From an uncultured Lachnospiraceae bacterium (lineage in GTDB: Bacteria > Bacillota > Clostridia > Lachnospirales > Lachnospiraceae), in assembly GCA_948470755.1 (NCBI GenBank), contig CAOKPU010000026.1:1-39157 (forward strand): DNA of 39,157 nt, written 5' to 3'. This document shows positions 15,770-23,080 of the stretch, in pieces. Below the pieces are notes generated by a model. That model was not told the origin of the DNA. It searched no databases and was given only the letters and a program-made list of their open reading frames with translations. The position numbers were made by a program, and so were the translations under genes. How positions within the stretch are numbered: the stretch's first letter is position 1; each line of letters opens with the position of its first letter.

Positions 15770-17176
15770 TTAAATATTTAATGCATCATCCGTTACGATC
15801 CCTGCCGCCTTATCTAATTTCCTTTGCATATCCACCTCGCCTTTGCGGTCCAGCGGATAGAAATACATAGCGATCACGGAAGCAATATAGCCCAGGATAG
15901 GCCCTAAAGTACAGAGCAGGAGAATAGCCTTTAAGCATCCCGGCGATTGCTGCTCTACCGTCGCGCTATAGCCTGTCGCCGATAAGATCGCGCCCCCAAA
16001 AAACATGGAAAAGGCCTGGCAGCATTTATTAACAAACGTAAAAGTAGAATTTACAAGCGCCGTGCCATTGACCCCCGTTGTGATCTGCGCATAATTTGCG
16101 GAATCCAGAACAGCCGCACGGCTTAACATATTGTTGATCGTCCATGTAAAAGTAACGGCAATATAGGTAAACATAACTGCGGCAATGGCATAGCTCCCAG
16201 CCAGCCCGGTAATCAGCATCGGAAGCGTAAACACTACGGCCAGGGCTTCCACTACGATAATTCCCGCCTTCTTGCCCGTCCTCTTTACAAACGGCTGAAT
16301 GAACGCTACTAAAGCAAAACCTATAAATGTAGATGCATAACCGATATATGTAATCAGGTCCGTCCTTCCGCCCATGTTGTACTGGAAGAAGTAAATGCGG
16401 AGAGAATTGGATATTTGATAAGCAAACATATCCGTACCATAAGCGATCAGGACGCAAAGCAGCGCCTTATTTTTCGTAATAACGGAAAGCGTCTCCGAAA
16501 GAGGCTGCTTCTCCTTCTTCTTCACTTCCATATCCGGATCATATACGTCCACATCCTTCACGGACATTGCAGACAGGATAAACAGCACCGCTGAGATTGC
16601 CCCAAAGATAATCGTAAACTTCATCCATGCCCCGGCGTCCTCCTGGCCTCCCAAAGCATTCAAAATCGGCAGGGCCCATGCCGAAACCACTAAAGAGGCG
16701 ATGGAGCCAAAAGCCTGGAAAATTGCCTGTATCCTCGTCCTTTTTGCCAAATCGTTGGTCAGCATAGCGGGCAGCGCAAGCTGCGGGATCTGCACGATCG
16801 TCCATGCCAGGGAATAAATAATATATGTCACAAATGCATACACGATCTTACCGGTTGCAGAAAAATCCGGCGCTGTAAACAGCAGTACAAACATAATCCC
16901 CAGAAAGGGCGCCCCGGCAATGATAAAAGGGCGGTATTTCCCCAGTTTTGTATTCGTCCTGTCAACGATCATCCCCATAAGCGGGTCAGTCACGGCATCT
17001 ACCAACCGCGCCACCATAAAAATCGTCCCCGCCATCACAGCAGGTATCTGCAAAATATTTGTATAAAAATATGTAACATATGTCCCCACCATCATAAAAA
17101 TGATGTTATTTGGAAAATTCCCCACACTATACAGCCAATATTGGGCTTCTGTCGCTTCTTTTCTTTGAGTACCCAT
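15770..17176 (-). CDS. GPH-family sugar:cation symporter (MFS)
   Basis: The 468-residue membrane protein shows about 12 hydrophobic segments and the signature of glycoside-pentoside-hexuronide symporters: GNFPNNIIFMMVGTYVTYFYT at the start and the loop DAVTDPLMGMIVDRTNTKLGKYRPFI after the second helix. These carriers import glycosides with Na+ or H+. A GGAGGAGG site precedes the ATG. It is first in the symporter-pgi-GH3 operon, so a beta-glucoside or similar disaccharide is a reasonable cargo. Two palindromic operator candidates lie upstream, suggesting substrate-induced expression under the neighbouring ROK repressor. Confidence 0.92.
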   Translation of the reverse strand: MGTQRKEATEAQYWLYSVGNFPNNIIFMMVGTYVTYFYTNILQIPAVMAGTIFMVARLVDAVTDPLMGMIVDRTNTKLGKYRPFIIAGAPFLGIMFVLLFTAPDFSATGKIVYAFVTYIIYSLAWTIVQIPQLALPAMLTNDLAKRTRIQAIFQAFGSIASLVVSAWALPILNALGGQEDAGAWMKFTIIFGAISAVLFILSAMSVKDVDVYDPDMEVKKKEKQPLSETLSVITKNKALLCVLIAYGTDMFAYQISNSLRIYFFQYNMGGRTDLITYIGYASTFIGFALVAFIQPFVKRTGKKAGIIVVEALAVVFTLPMLITGLAGSYAIAAVMFTYIAVTFTWTINNMLSRAAVLDSANYAQITTGVNGTALVNSTFTFVNKCCQAFSMFFGGAILSATGYSATVEQQSPGCLKAILLLCTLGPILGYIASVIAMYFYPLDRKGEVDMQRKLDKAAGIVTDDALNI

Positions 17177-17206
17177 TTTTCTGCCTCCTCCATTTACTCC
17201 ATTTAA

Positions 17207-17219
17207 TTAAAACTTTTAA
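17207..17219. promoter_or_regulatory. Candidate ROK-repressor operator, proximal copy
   Basis: The 13-bp palindrome TTAAAACTTTTAA lies 31 bp upstream of the symporter ATG. An identical copy is at 17385-17397. Confidence 0.5.
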
Positions 17220-17384
17220 CTATGTGTTGAAAAAACAAAAGTGCCTTATGCACTCCCTCGTCCAGGATTACTGACAATGCAGCTTTTGTTTTACGCAAGT
17301 AACTGCGCCTATGCCAAAACACGGCTGTATCAACAGCCATTCCTATCTATATGCCCTTTCCCTCCTTCCCTTCATCTTACTTAC

Positions 17385-17397
17385 TTAAAACTTTTAA
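17385..17397. promoter_or_regulatory. Candidate ROK-repressor operator, promoter copy
   Basis: A second exact copy of TTAAAACTTTTAA sits 7 bp downstream of the -10 box of the minus-strand promoter. A bound protein here would cover the transcription start and block it. Confidence 0.6.
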
Positions 17398-17404
17398 TAA
17401 ATTA

Positions 17405-17433
17405 ATTATATCCAACAATGTTTTTCCAATCAA
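17405..17433 (-). promoter_or_regulatory. Promoter of the symporter-pgi-GH3 operon
   Basis: On the minus strand TTGATT (17428-17433) and TATAAT (17405-17410) are separated by exactly 17 bp. The start point would be near 17398, giving a leader of about 220 nt. That leader contains a 10-bp stem AAAACAAAAG/CTTTTGTTTT (around 17232-17302) and the second operator copy. Confidence 0.7.
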
Positions 17434-17457
17434 GAAGAATATCCACTAAAATAACAT

Positions 17458-17495
17458 AAAAAAAACTATGCAGAATCACCAAAAAATCTGCATAG
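17458..17495 (-). terminator. Intrinsic terminator of the ROK regulator gene
   Basis: A 9-bp stem CTATGCAGA/TCTGCATAG (17466-17474 with 17487-17495) is followed on the minus strand by eight T. It isolates the ROK gene from the symporter operon. Confidence 0.85.
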
Positions 17496-17565
17496 CCCTA
17501 TTGCAAAAGCCAACCCGCCCAAGCCTGTCCGATCCATATCGTCCTTCCCTGTCCAAAGACTTGGC

Positions 17566-18765
17566 TCAACACTCTAAAAAAAGCTTGCTGATAGCAAAAT
17601 AAGCCGCCCCTTTCGCCCCCCAGCCGGAGTCATAAGGTTGAAAGAAAATCTGTACCTCCTCTTCATTCAGCCCATAGAAATTAGCTTTTGCCGTACGCAA
17701 TAATTTTTCCCGGTTAGGCTTCTCCTTCATGATATAACCGTCCACCACAACGAACCCGGGATTGATCAGGTTTACCACATTCGCTAAGGCGATCCCCAAA
17801 AATCCAACCGCCTCATCCATCACCTGGATCACATCTTCATCCCCGTCCCGTTGGGCGTCCAGTATATCCTGTATGGTCAGCCGCCCTTTCTCATCCAGCC
17901 TCTCCCTTAACTTTGGGGCTGCCCCCTGCAGCAGCTTTTCCTGGCATTTTTCAAAAATAGCCCTTTCGCTTCCCACATCATCCACAGTCTTTTGGATCGT
18001 TTTTCCATCCTTATGAAAGCTGACGATCGTACGCCCCAGCTCGCCGGCCCCGGAAGTGCATCCCGATATGATATCGTTTTTTACCATCAAAGGGCAGGCA
18101 ACCCCTTTGGACACAAATAAATAGGCAAACGTATCCGCCTTTATCTTATGGGAACTCATCTCATATCCGATTGCCCTGATCCTTACATTATTATCAATAA
18201 TTACGGGGACGTTCAAAATCCCCTGTAAATCCTCCGCCAGATGCTTCCCTACCCATTCCTGCCTGAGGTTGCTTCTGATTACCCCGCTCCCGCAGTCAAT
18301 GAACCCCGGGAGTCCAATCCCAACCCCCAAAAACCTCTTTTCCTCTGCGAACCGCATGAGCTTCCGGATTTGTCCCTTAATATTTTGCAGCATCTTATCG
18401 TAATTCTCCGCACCTGGCGCTTCCTCCGAAAAGGCAATCACCTTTCCTTTCATATTCAGCAGTACCGCGCTTGTGGCATAAGGGCCAAGCTCCACTCCGA
18501 CCGCACATGCCGTATCCGCCCGGAATGCAATAGAGGCAGGCCTCCGGCCCATAGCGTTTACCAGATTATTTTCCGCCATCGGGATCTCTTCCAGGATTCC
18601 CTCCGAAAGCATTTCATTGACGCTGGTTGTTATGGTCGGCAGCGTCAGCCCCAACGCTTCCGCGATTCCGGTCCTCGTGGCATTCTCCGTACGGAATATC
18701 ATATTTTTAATCAATACACGGTTCCATCTTCTTGTTTCCAGCAGGCTGCTTCCCTTTTTATTCAT
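17566..18765 (-). CDS. ROK-family transcriptional repressor (XylR/NagC type)
   Basis: The 399-residue protein has an N-terminal winged helix-turn-helix (residues about 8-60, with TRTGIAEALGLTLPTITTSVNEMLSEGILEE) joined to a ROK sugar-kinase-like domain (GVGIGLPGFID, SGAGELG, LINPGFVVVDG). The kinase-type DxGxT loop reads VELGPYATS, and the Cys-rich zinc motif usual after GExGH is missing, so it is more likely a sensor than a kinase. The ATG at 18765 follows GGGGGAG. A further in-frame upstream stretch of about 90 codons is repeat DNA and is not counted. It probably represses the downstream glucoside operon via the TTAAAACTTTTAA sites. Confidence 0.9.
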   Translation of the reverse strand: MNKKGSSLLETRRWNRVLIKNMIFRTENATRTGIAEALGLTLPTITTSVNEMLSEGILEEIPMAENNLVNAMGRRPASIAFRADTACAVGVELGPYATSAVLLNMKGKVIAFSEEAPGAENYDKMLQNIKGQIRKLMRFAEEKRFLGVGIGLPGFIDCGSGVIRSNLRQEWVGKHLAEDLQGILNVPVIIDNNVRIRAIGYEMSSHKIKADTFAYLFVSKGVACPLMVKNDIISGCTSGAGELGRTIVSFHKDGKTIQKTVDDVGSERAIFEKCQEKLLQGAAPKLRERLDEKGRLTIQDILDAQRDGDEDVIQVMDEAVGFLGIALANVVNLINPGFVVVDGYIMKEKPNREKLLRTAKANFYGLNEEEVQIFFQPYDSGWGAKGAAYFAISKLFLEC

Positions 18766-18841
18766 CTTCCGTCTCCCCCTACATGTATATCCATCTGTAC
18801 AAATGGGCTGCCCCAGGAAAGTCTGTCCCTTTGGCGCTTTA

Positions 18842-18934
18842 CTGCGACAGCAGCCATTTCCTTCTTGCGCGCAGTGCGCATCCTCCCGGAGGGTTCTCAT
18901 ATCATAGGAAATTGTTCTGCAATTTCCTATGATA
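18842..18934. repeat. 93-bp direct repeat, copy 1
   Basis: It is identical to 18977-19069 except for one T/C difference. It contains three hairpins in a row: TGCGC/GCGCA, CCTCC/GGAGG and a 15-bp stem TATCATAGGAAATTG/CAATTTCCTATGATA with loop TTCTG. It lies in the upstream region of the ROK gene, in a 321-bp space without a gene. Confidence 0.9.
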
Positions 18935-18935
18935 C

Positions 18936-18961
18936 AAAAAAGTGTGCGTCCCAATGCACAC
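18936..18961 (-). terminator. Intrinsic terminator between the two 93-bp repeats
   Basis: On the minus strand a 6-bp stem GTGTGC/GCACAC with an 8-nt loop is followed by six T. It probably ends the transcript of the upstream minus-strand genes before the ROK gene. Its A/T run and stem resemble the terminator at 11896-11935. Confidence 0.7.
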
Positions 18962-18976
18962 CCCGCCGAAGCGCGG

Positions 18977-19069
18977 CTGCGACAGCAGCCATTTCCCTCT
19001 TGCGCGCAGTGCGCATCCTCCCGGAGGGTTCTCATATCATAGGAAATTGTTCTGCAATTTCCTATGATA
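18977..19069. repeat. 93-bp direct repeat, copy 2
   Basis: Second copy, 135 bp from the first and differing at one position. Flanking bases extend its last hairpin to a perfect 20-bp stem, TCTCATATCATAGGAAATTG paired across loop TTCTG. This suggests an intergenic structured repeat that may occur elsewhere in the genome. Confidence 0.9.
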
Positions 19070-19086
19070 TGAGAAAATAGTGGAGG

Positions 19087-19350
19087 TCATCCCTCCACTA
19101 TCAGATATCTTCCGTCGCCAATATCAAAGACTTCATCCGCGTTCAGGATCTCATCTTCATCCGCTCCTTCCAGGTCGATGCCGGCCTCGTCAAAATAACT
19201 CCACACTTCCCGTACGGAACCGACTACGACCGCCATGCAGTCCTCCAAAAAAGCTTCCGCTTCCTCCGGGGTGGATGCCACATCTTCCGGGAAAAGCTGG
19301 CTTTGCTTTTTTAAGAAACACGCCAAAACCGCATCATCATATTCATGCAT
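19087..19350 (-). CDS. Small acidic conserved-looking protein of unknown function
   Basis: The 87-residue product is strongly acidic, with about 20 Asp plus Glu, and has no signal peptide or membrane segment. I do not recognise the family. It starts MHEYDDAVLACFLKKQSQLF, has an acidic middle and ends in DIGDGRYLIVEG. The ATG at 19350 has a strong AAAGGAGG site eight bases upstream, which supports translation. It follows the HAD phosphatase gene by 96 bp and is probably the last gene of the polyphosphate-linked run, before the terminator at 18936-18961. A DNA-mimic or regulator role would be a guess. Confidence 0.65.
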   Translation of the reverse strand: MHEYDDAVLACFLKKQSQLFPEDVASTPEEAEAFLEDCMAVVVGSVREVWSYFDEAGIDLEGADEDEILNADEVFDIGDGRYLIVEG

Positions 19351-19446
19351 ACCATATCCTCCTTTCTGGCAGAGTATCACGTTCCATCTATATCCTGCTG
19401 CTTCTTTGCCTTTTGCAGCTCCCATTATTTACACTATATACTGCCT

Positions 19447-20244
19447 TTAAGTAAGAATCAAGTCTTTTAAGGTCTGATAAACCCCTTTTTCCAAATAAGA
19501 GGGGCAGATATGTCCGGCCGCCGCCTTTACAGTCTCCCTGGCCGTCTCCACAGCGTAGCTTTCCCCGGCAGCCTGCATCATCCCAATATCATTATCGTTA
19601 TCCCCAAATACCATAGTTTCTTCCTTCGATATATGGAAATAATCCTGTATAAAAGCAAGGGCTTTCCCTTTATCCACGGACAGATCCATAAAATCCACCC
19701 ATTCGTTGCCCGATATACACACCTTCACTTTATCCTGCCATTCCGGGATCAATATCTTTTCCCCTAATTCCAGAATGCTTTCTTTCTGGTATACCGCTAT
19801 TTTCACAATTTCCGCTTCCTCCCCCAACACATCGTCCACCAGCATAAACTTGTTCCGATAGCCATACGTAAGCAGATCCACAAACTCTTTATTCTTGCTT
19901 TCCACAAAACTTCCATCCGGCGTAGAAACCACAATATCGCAGAAAGGATAAGACTCCCTGATCTGCCGGACAATCGCCTCTGCATATTCCCGCCTCATCG
20001 GGGATACACGGATATCCTTTTCCTTATACCGTATCTGCGCCCCGTTTTCCGCAATATATACAATATCTTCTTCAACGTTGCGGAATACATTCCTTATGCT
20101 ATGATACTGTCTCCCGCTGGCCGCACAGAATATAATCCCCCTTCCGGCCAGTCCCTTTAACGCTTCTTCCATTTCCGGATACAGATCCGGCGTAGAATCC
20201 TTAATCAACGTCCCGTCAATGTCGCTTGCTATTAATCGAATCAT
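19447..20244 (-). CDS. Cof-type HAD-superfamily phosphatase
   Basis: The 265-residue product is a HAD-IIB (Cof-like) hydrolase. Motif I is SDIDGTLI near the N-terminus, motif II is AASGRQ, motif III includes the Lys of DKGKAL, and motif IV is FGDNDNDIGMM. Members dephosphorylate sugar phosphates, nucleotides or cofactors such as flavin and pyridoxal phosphates; the substrate cannot be told from sequence. It starts seven bases after the maf stop codon, so the two are probably co-translated. It lies in the run with ppk and ppx. Confidence 0.9.
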   Translation of the reverse strand: MIRLIASDIDGTLIKDSTPDLYPEMEEALKGLAGRGIIFCAASGRQYHSIRNVFRNVEEDIVYIAENGAQIRYKEKDIRVSPMRREYAEAIVRQIRESYPFCDIVVSTPDGSFVESKNKEFVDLLTYGYRNKFMLVDDVLGEEAEIVKIAVYQKESILELGEKILIPEWQDKVKVCISGNEWVDFMDLSVDKGKALAFIQDYFHISKEETMVFGDNDNDIGMMQAAGESYAVETARETVKAAAGHICPSYLEKGVYQTLKDLILT

Positions 20245-20251
20245 CCCTTGC

Positions 20252-20878
20252 TTATCCTTCCTGTCCCCATTCCCTTTTCAGCTCCTGGTAAAGCCTCCCT
20301 ACAGGCAGTCCTACCACATTGTTATAGTCTCCACAAATCCTCCGGATATACGCTGCGCATCTGCCCTGGATCGCATACGCCCCTGCTTTGTCCATAGGCT
20401 CCCCCGTCGCCGCATAAGCTTCTATCTCCTCTGAAGACATCGGATACATGGATACCTCTGTTTTTTCATAAAAAGTACGGCTTTTTGCAGGATGCCCTTC
20501 CCGTTTTACATAAAGGGCCACGCCCGTATATACCTGATGGGTCTTCCCCTGCAGCATACCCAGCATCCGGCGGGCCTCTTCCTCATCCTTTGGTTTTCCC
20601 ATGATGTTGCCCCGGAATGCCACTACCGTATCCGCCCCAATCACCGTATACCCATCTTCCTTCTGCCGTTCCAGCATAAGGCCGATATCCAATGCTTTTT
20701 GAAGGGAAAGTTCACATACTACATCCTCCGGCCGCTCTTTCTTTATTTTTTCTTCCATCCGGCTGGGCATCACTTCATAAACCGCACCAATCTGTGCCAG
20801 CAGCTCTTTCCTTCTGGGCGATGCGGACGCCAGGATCAGACGTCCCATGCCTTTCCAAAGCCTTCCATCCCTACTCAT
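20252..20878 (-). CDS. maf: Maf-family nucleoside triphosphate pyrophosphatase
   Basis: The 208-residue product has the Maf signature LILASASPRRKELL, the catalytic GADTVV and GKPKDEEEA, and a C-terminal YAIQGRCAAYI and GDYNNVVGLP. Maf proteins hydrolyse dTTP, UTP or modified pyrimidine triphosphates to the monophosphate and are thought to keep odd nucleotides out of nucleic acids. I chose the ATG at 20878, which has GGAG eight bases upstream and overlaps the ppk stop by eight bases. An ATG ten codons on (20848) is an alternative. The overlap suggests coupling with ppk. Confidence 0.92.
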   Translation of the reverse strand: MSRDGRLWKGMGRLILASASPRRKELLAQIGAVYEVMPSRMEEKIKKERPEDVVCELSLQKALDIGLMLERQKEDGYTVIGADTVVAFRGNIMGKPKDEEEARRMLGMLQGKTHQVYTGVALYVKREGHPAKSRTFYEKTEVSMYPMSSEEIEAYAATGEPMDKAGAYAIQGRCAAYIRRICGDYNNVVGLPVGRLYQELKREWGQEG

Positions 20879-23063
20879 GATGCATCTCCGGTACGAACAC
20901 GCGGTCGCTTGCCGTATCCTTGCCTGATTCTGCGGCAGCCTGCGCTTCCCTGGAAAATGCAAGCTGGGAATTATAAACAGCCTTTCCCCGCCTGTCCACT
21001 TTATCATAACTTCCATCCGGTTTCAATACATGGGCTTTTACCGTATCTTTCAATTCCCCGTCCAGGATATGCATAAGCTTTTCCCTTAAAGCAGGCTCTT
21101 CTACCGGGAAAAGGATCTCCACCCGTCGTTCTAAGTTGCGCGGCATCCAATCCGCGCTGGCGCAATATATTTCCGGGGAGCCATCGTTTTCAAAATAGAA
21201 AATCCGGCTATGTTCCAGGAAATTGCCTACGATGGAACGTACGCTGATGTTTTCGCTTACCCCCGGAATCCCAACTTTCAGACAGCAAATGCCCCGGATG
21301 ATCATTTCGATCTTCACGCCGGCTGCGCTGGCCTCATATAAAGCCTGGATAATATCTTTATCGCACAGGGAATTCATCTTAGCAATGATATGCGCCGGCC
21401 GGCCGGCCTTCGCATAATTTTTCTCCCTCATTATCATATAAAGGAATCTGTCCTTCAACCAGAGCGGGGCAAGGGAAAGCTTATTCCATGTACGGGGTTC
21501 CGAATAACCGGATAACATATTGAATACCGCCGTAGCGTCCTCACCGATCGGCCTGCTGCATGTAAATATGCCCACATCCGTATAAAGCTTTGCCGTAGCA
21601 TCGTTATAATTGCCTGTGCCAAGATGGACATAACGACGGATGCCGTCTTCCTCTTTTCTTACTACCAGCGTTATCTTGCTGTGGGTTTTTAACCCTACCA
21701 ACCCATAGATCACATGACATCCCGCTTTTTCCAGTTTTTTCGCCCAGACAATATTATTCTCCTCATCAAAACGGGCCTTCAATTCCACAAGCACCGACAC
21801 CTGCTTCCCGTTCTCCGCCGCCAGGGCCAGGGCCGCAATAATCGGGGAATTGCCGCTGACACGGTACAAAGTCTGCTTAATCGCCAGCACATCCGGATCT
21901 TTCGCCGCCGTTTTAATAAAATCCACCACCGGCATAAAGCTCTGGTAAGGATGATGAAGGAGAATATCCCCTTTTCTAATTTCATCAAAAATATTATAGT
22001 CCTCCGAAAGACCCGGCACCGGCTGAGGAGGCAGATACCCCGTTTCCTTCAGATGGTCAAAACCTTCCATTCCATACATTTTCATAAGGAAAGTCAGATC
22101 CAATGGGCCGTCAATCTGGAAGATATCCTCCTCTTCGATCAGCAGATCATCTTTGATGATCCTAAGCAGGCGTTTATCCATGCCGCTTTCCACTTCCAGG
22201 CGGATCGCCTGTCCCCACTGCCTTTTCTTGATCTGCTTTTCAATCTCTTTTAATAAATCTTCCGCCTCATCCTCCTCAATCGTCAGATCCGCATTGCGCA
22301 TAATGCGGAAAGGGCTGGCGCACACAATATGATAATTCAAAAACAGCTTGTCAATATTCCTCTCTATAATTTCCTCTAAAAGGATAACCGCTCTTTCCCC
22401 TTCCTTTTCCGACGGGACAGGGACTATCCTGGGCAGGACGCTGGGAACCTGTACCGTAGCAAATTCCAGCTCCGCTTTCTTCTCCTTCCCCGCCTTCTTT
22501 TCTTTCCCTTCTTTCCCTTCCTTCTTCCTTACAAGGGCGCCGATGTTTAAGGATTTATTCCTGATCAATGGGAACGGCCGCGAAGAATCCACGGCCATAG
22601 GAGTTAAAACCGGGTACACATTTTCAGCAAAATATTTATCCACATAGGCGGTTTCCTTTGCCGACAAATCTTCATGATGCTCTATAAGACGCAGCCCGTT
22701 CGACAAAAGCAACGGCAGGAGGGAGCGGTTGTATGTACTATACTGAAGATTCACCAGCTCATGGGTTGCTTCATTTAATTCCTTCAACTGTTCTAAGGGT
22801 TTTAAGCCCGCAATGTCCGGCTTTGTATATCCGGCATGGACCATATCCTTCAAAGACGCCACGCGGATCATAAAAAACTCATCCAGATTAGATGCCGTAA
22901 TGCTTAAAAATTTTAACCTTTCAAAAAGAGGGATCTGTTTGTCCCTCGCCTCGCTCAGCACCCTTTTATTGAATAAAATCCAGCTTAATTCCCGGTTCGT
23001 GTAATATGCAGGATCTGAAAATGTCATTTCCCCGCTCTTTTTTTCCATTTCCTTTCCGCTCAT
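20871..23063 (-). CDS. ppk: Polyphosphate kinase 1
   Basis: The 730-residue enzyme makes polyphosphate from ATP. It has the N-terminal ELSWILFNKRVL and SNLDEFFMIRV, AIKQTLYRVSGNSPI, and two His in phospholipase-D-like motifs: His461 in LKTHSK and His480 in VHLGTGNYN. Their spacing of 19 equals that of the catalytic His pair in E. coli PPK1. A lysine/glutamate-rich low-complexity insert (about residues 180-197, KKEGKEGKEKKAGKEKK) lies in the N-terminal half. The ATG at 23063 has GGAGGG upstream; the ATG at 23081 overlaps the ppx stop and is an alternative start. It is followed by maf with an overlap. Confidence 0.95.
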   Translation of the reverse strand: MSGKEMEKKSGEMTFSDPAYYTNRELSWILFNKRVLSEARDKQIPLFERLKFLSITASNLDEFFMIRVASLKDMVHAGYTKPDIAGLKPLEQLKELNEATHELVNLQYSTYNRSLLPLLLSNGLRLIEHHEDLSAKETAYVDKYFAENVYPVLTPMAVDSSRPFPLIRNKSLNIGALVRKKEGKEGKEKKAGKEKKAELEFATVQVPSVLPRIVPVPSEKEGERAVILLEEIIERNIDKLFLNYHIVCASPFRIMRNADLTIEEDEAEDLLKEIEKQIKKRQWGQAIRLEVESGMDKRLLRIIKDDLLIEEEDIFQIDGPLDLTFLMKMYGMEGFDHLKETGYLPPQPVPGLSEDYNIFDEIRKGDILLHHPYQSFMPVVDFIKTAAKDPDVLAIKQTLYRVSGNSPIIAALALAAENGKQVSVLVELKARFDEENNIVWAKKLEKAGCHVIYGLVGLKTHSKITLVVRKEEDGIRRYVHLGTGNYNDATAKLYTDVGIFTCSRPIGEDATAVFNMLSGYSEPRTWNKLSLAPLWLKDRFLYMIMREKNYAKAGRPAHIIAKMNSLCDKDIIQALYEASAAGVKIEMIIRGICCLKVGIPGVSENISVRSIVGNFLEHSRIFYFENDGSPEIYCASADWMPRNLERRVEILFPVEEPALREKLMHILDGELKDTVKAHVLKPDGSYDKVDRRGKAVYNSQLAFSREAQAAAESGKDTASDRVFVPEMHHE

Positions 23064-23080
23064 AACCCTATTTCCCTCCA

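Noticed and set aside
18766-19035. In-frame 90-codon upstream extension of the ROK protein
   Set aside because: It is made of the translated 93-bp repeats (the same peptide appears twice) and of terminator sequence. A good ribosome site and the helix-turn-helix start support the ATG at 18765.
18842-19069. CRISPR array
   Set aside because: Only two copies of a 93-bp unit with a terminator between them; no short regular repeats, spacers or cas genes.
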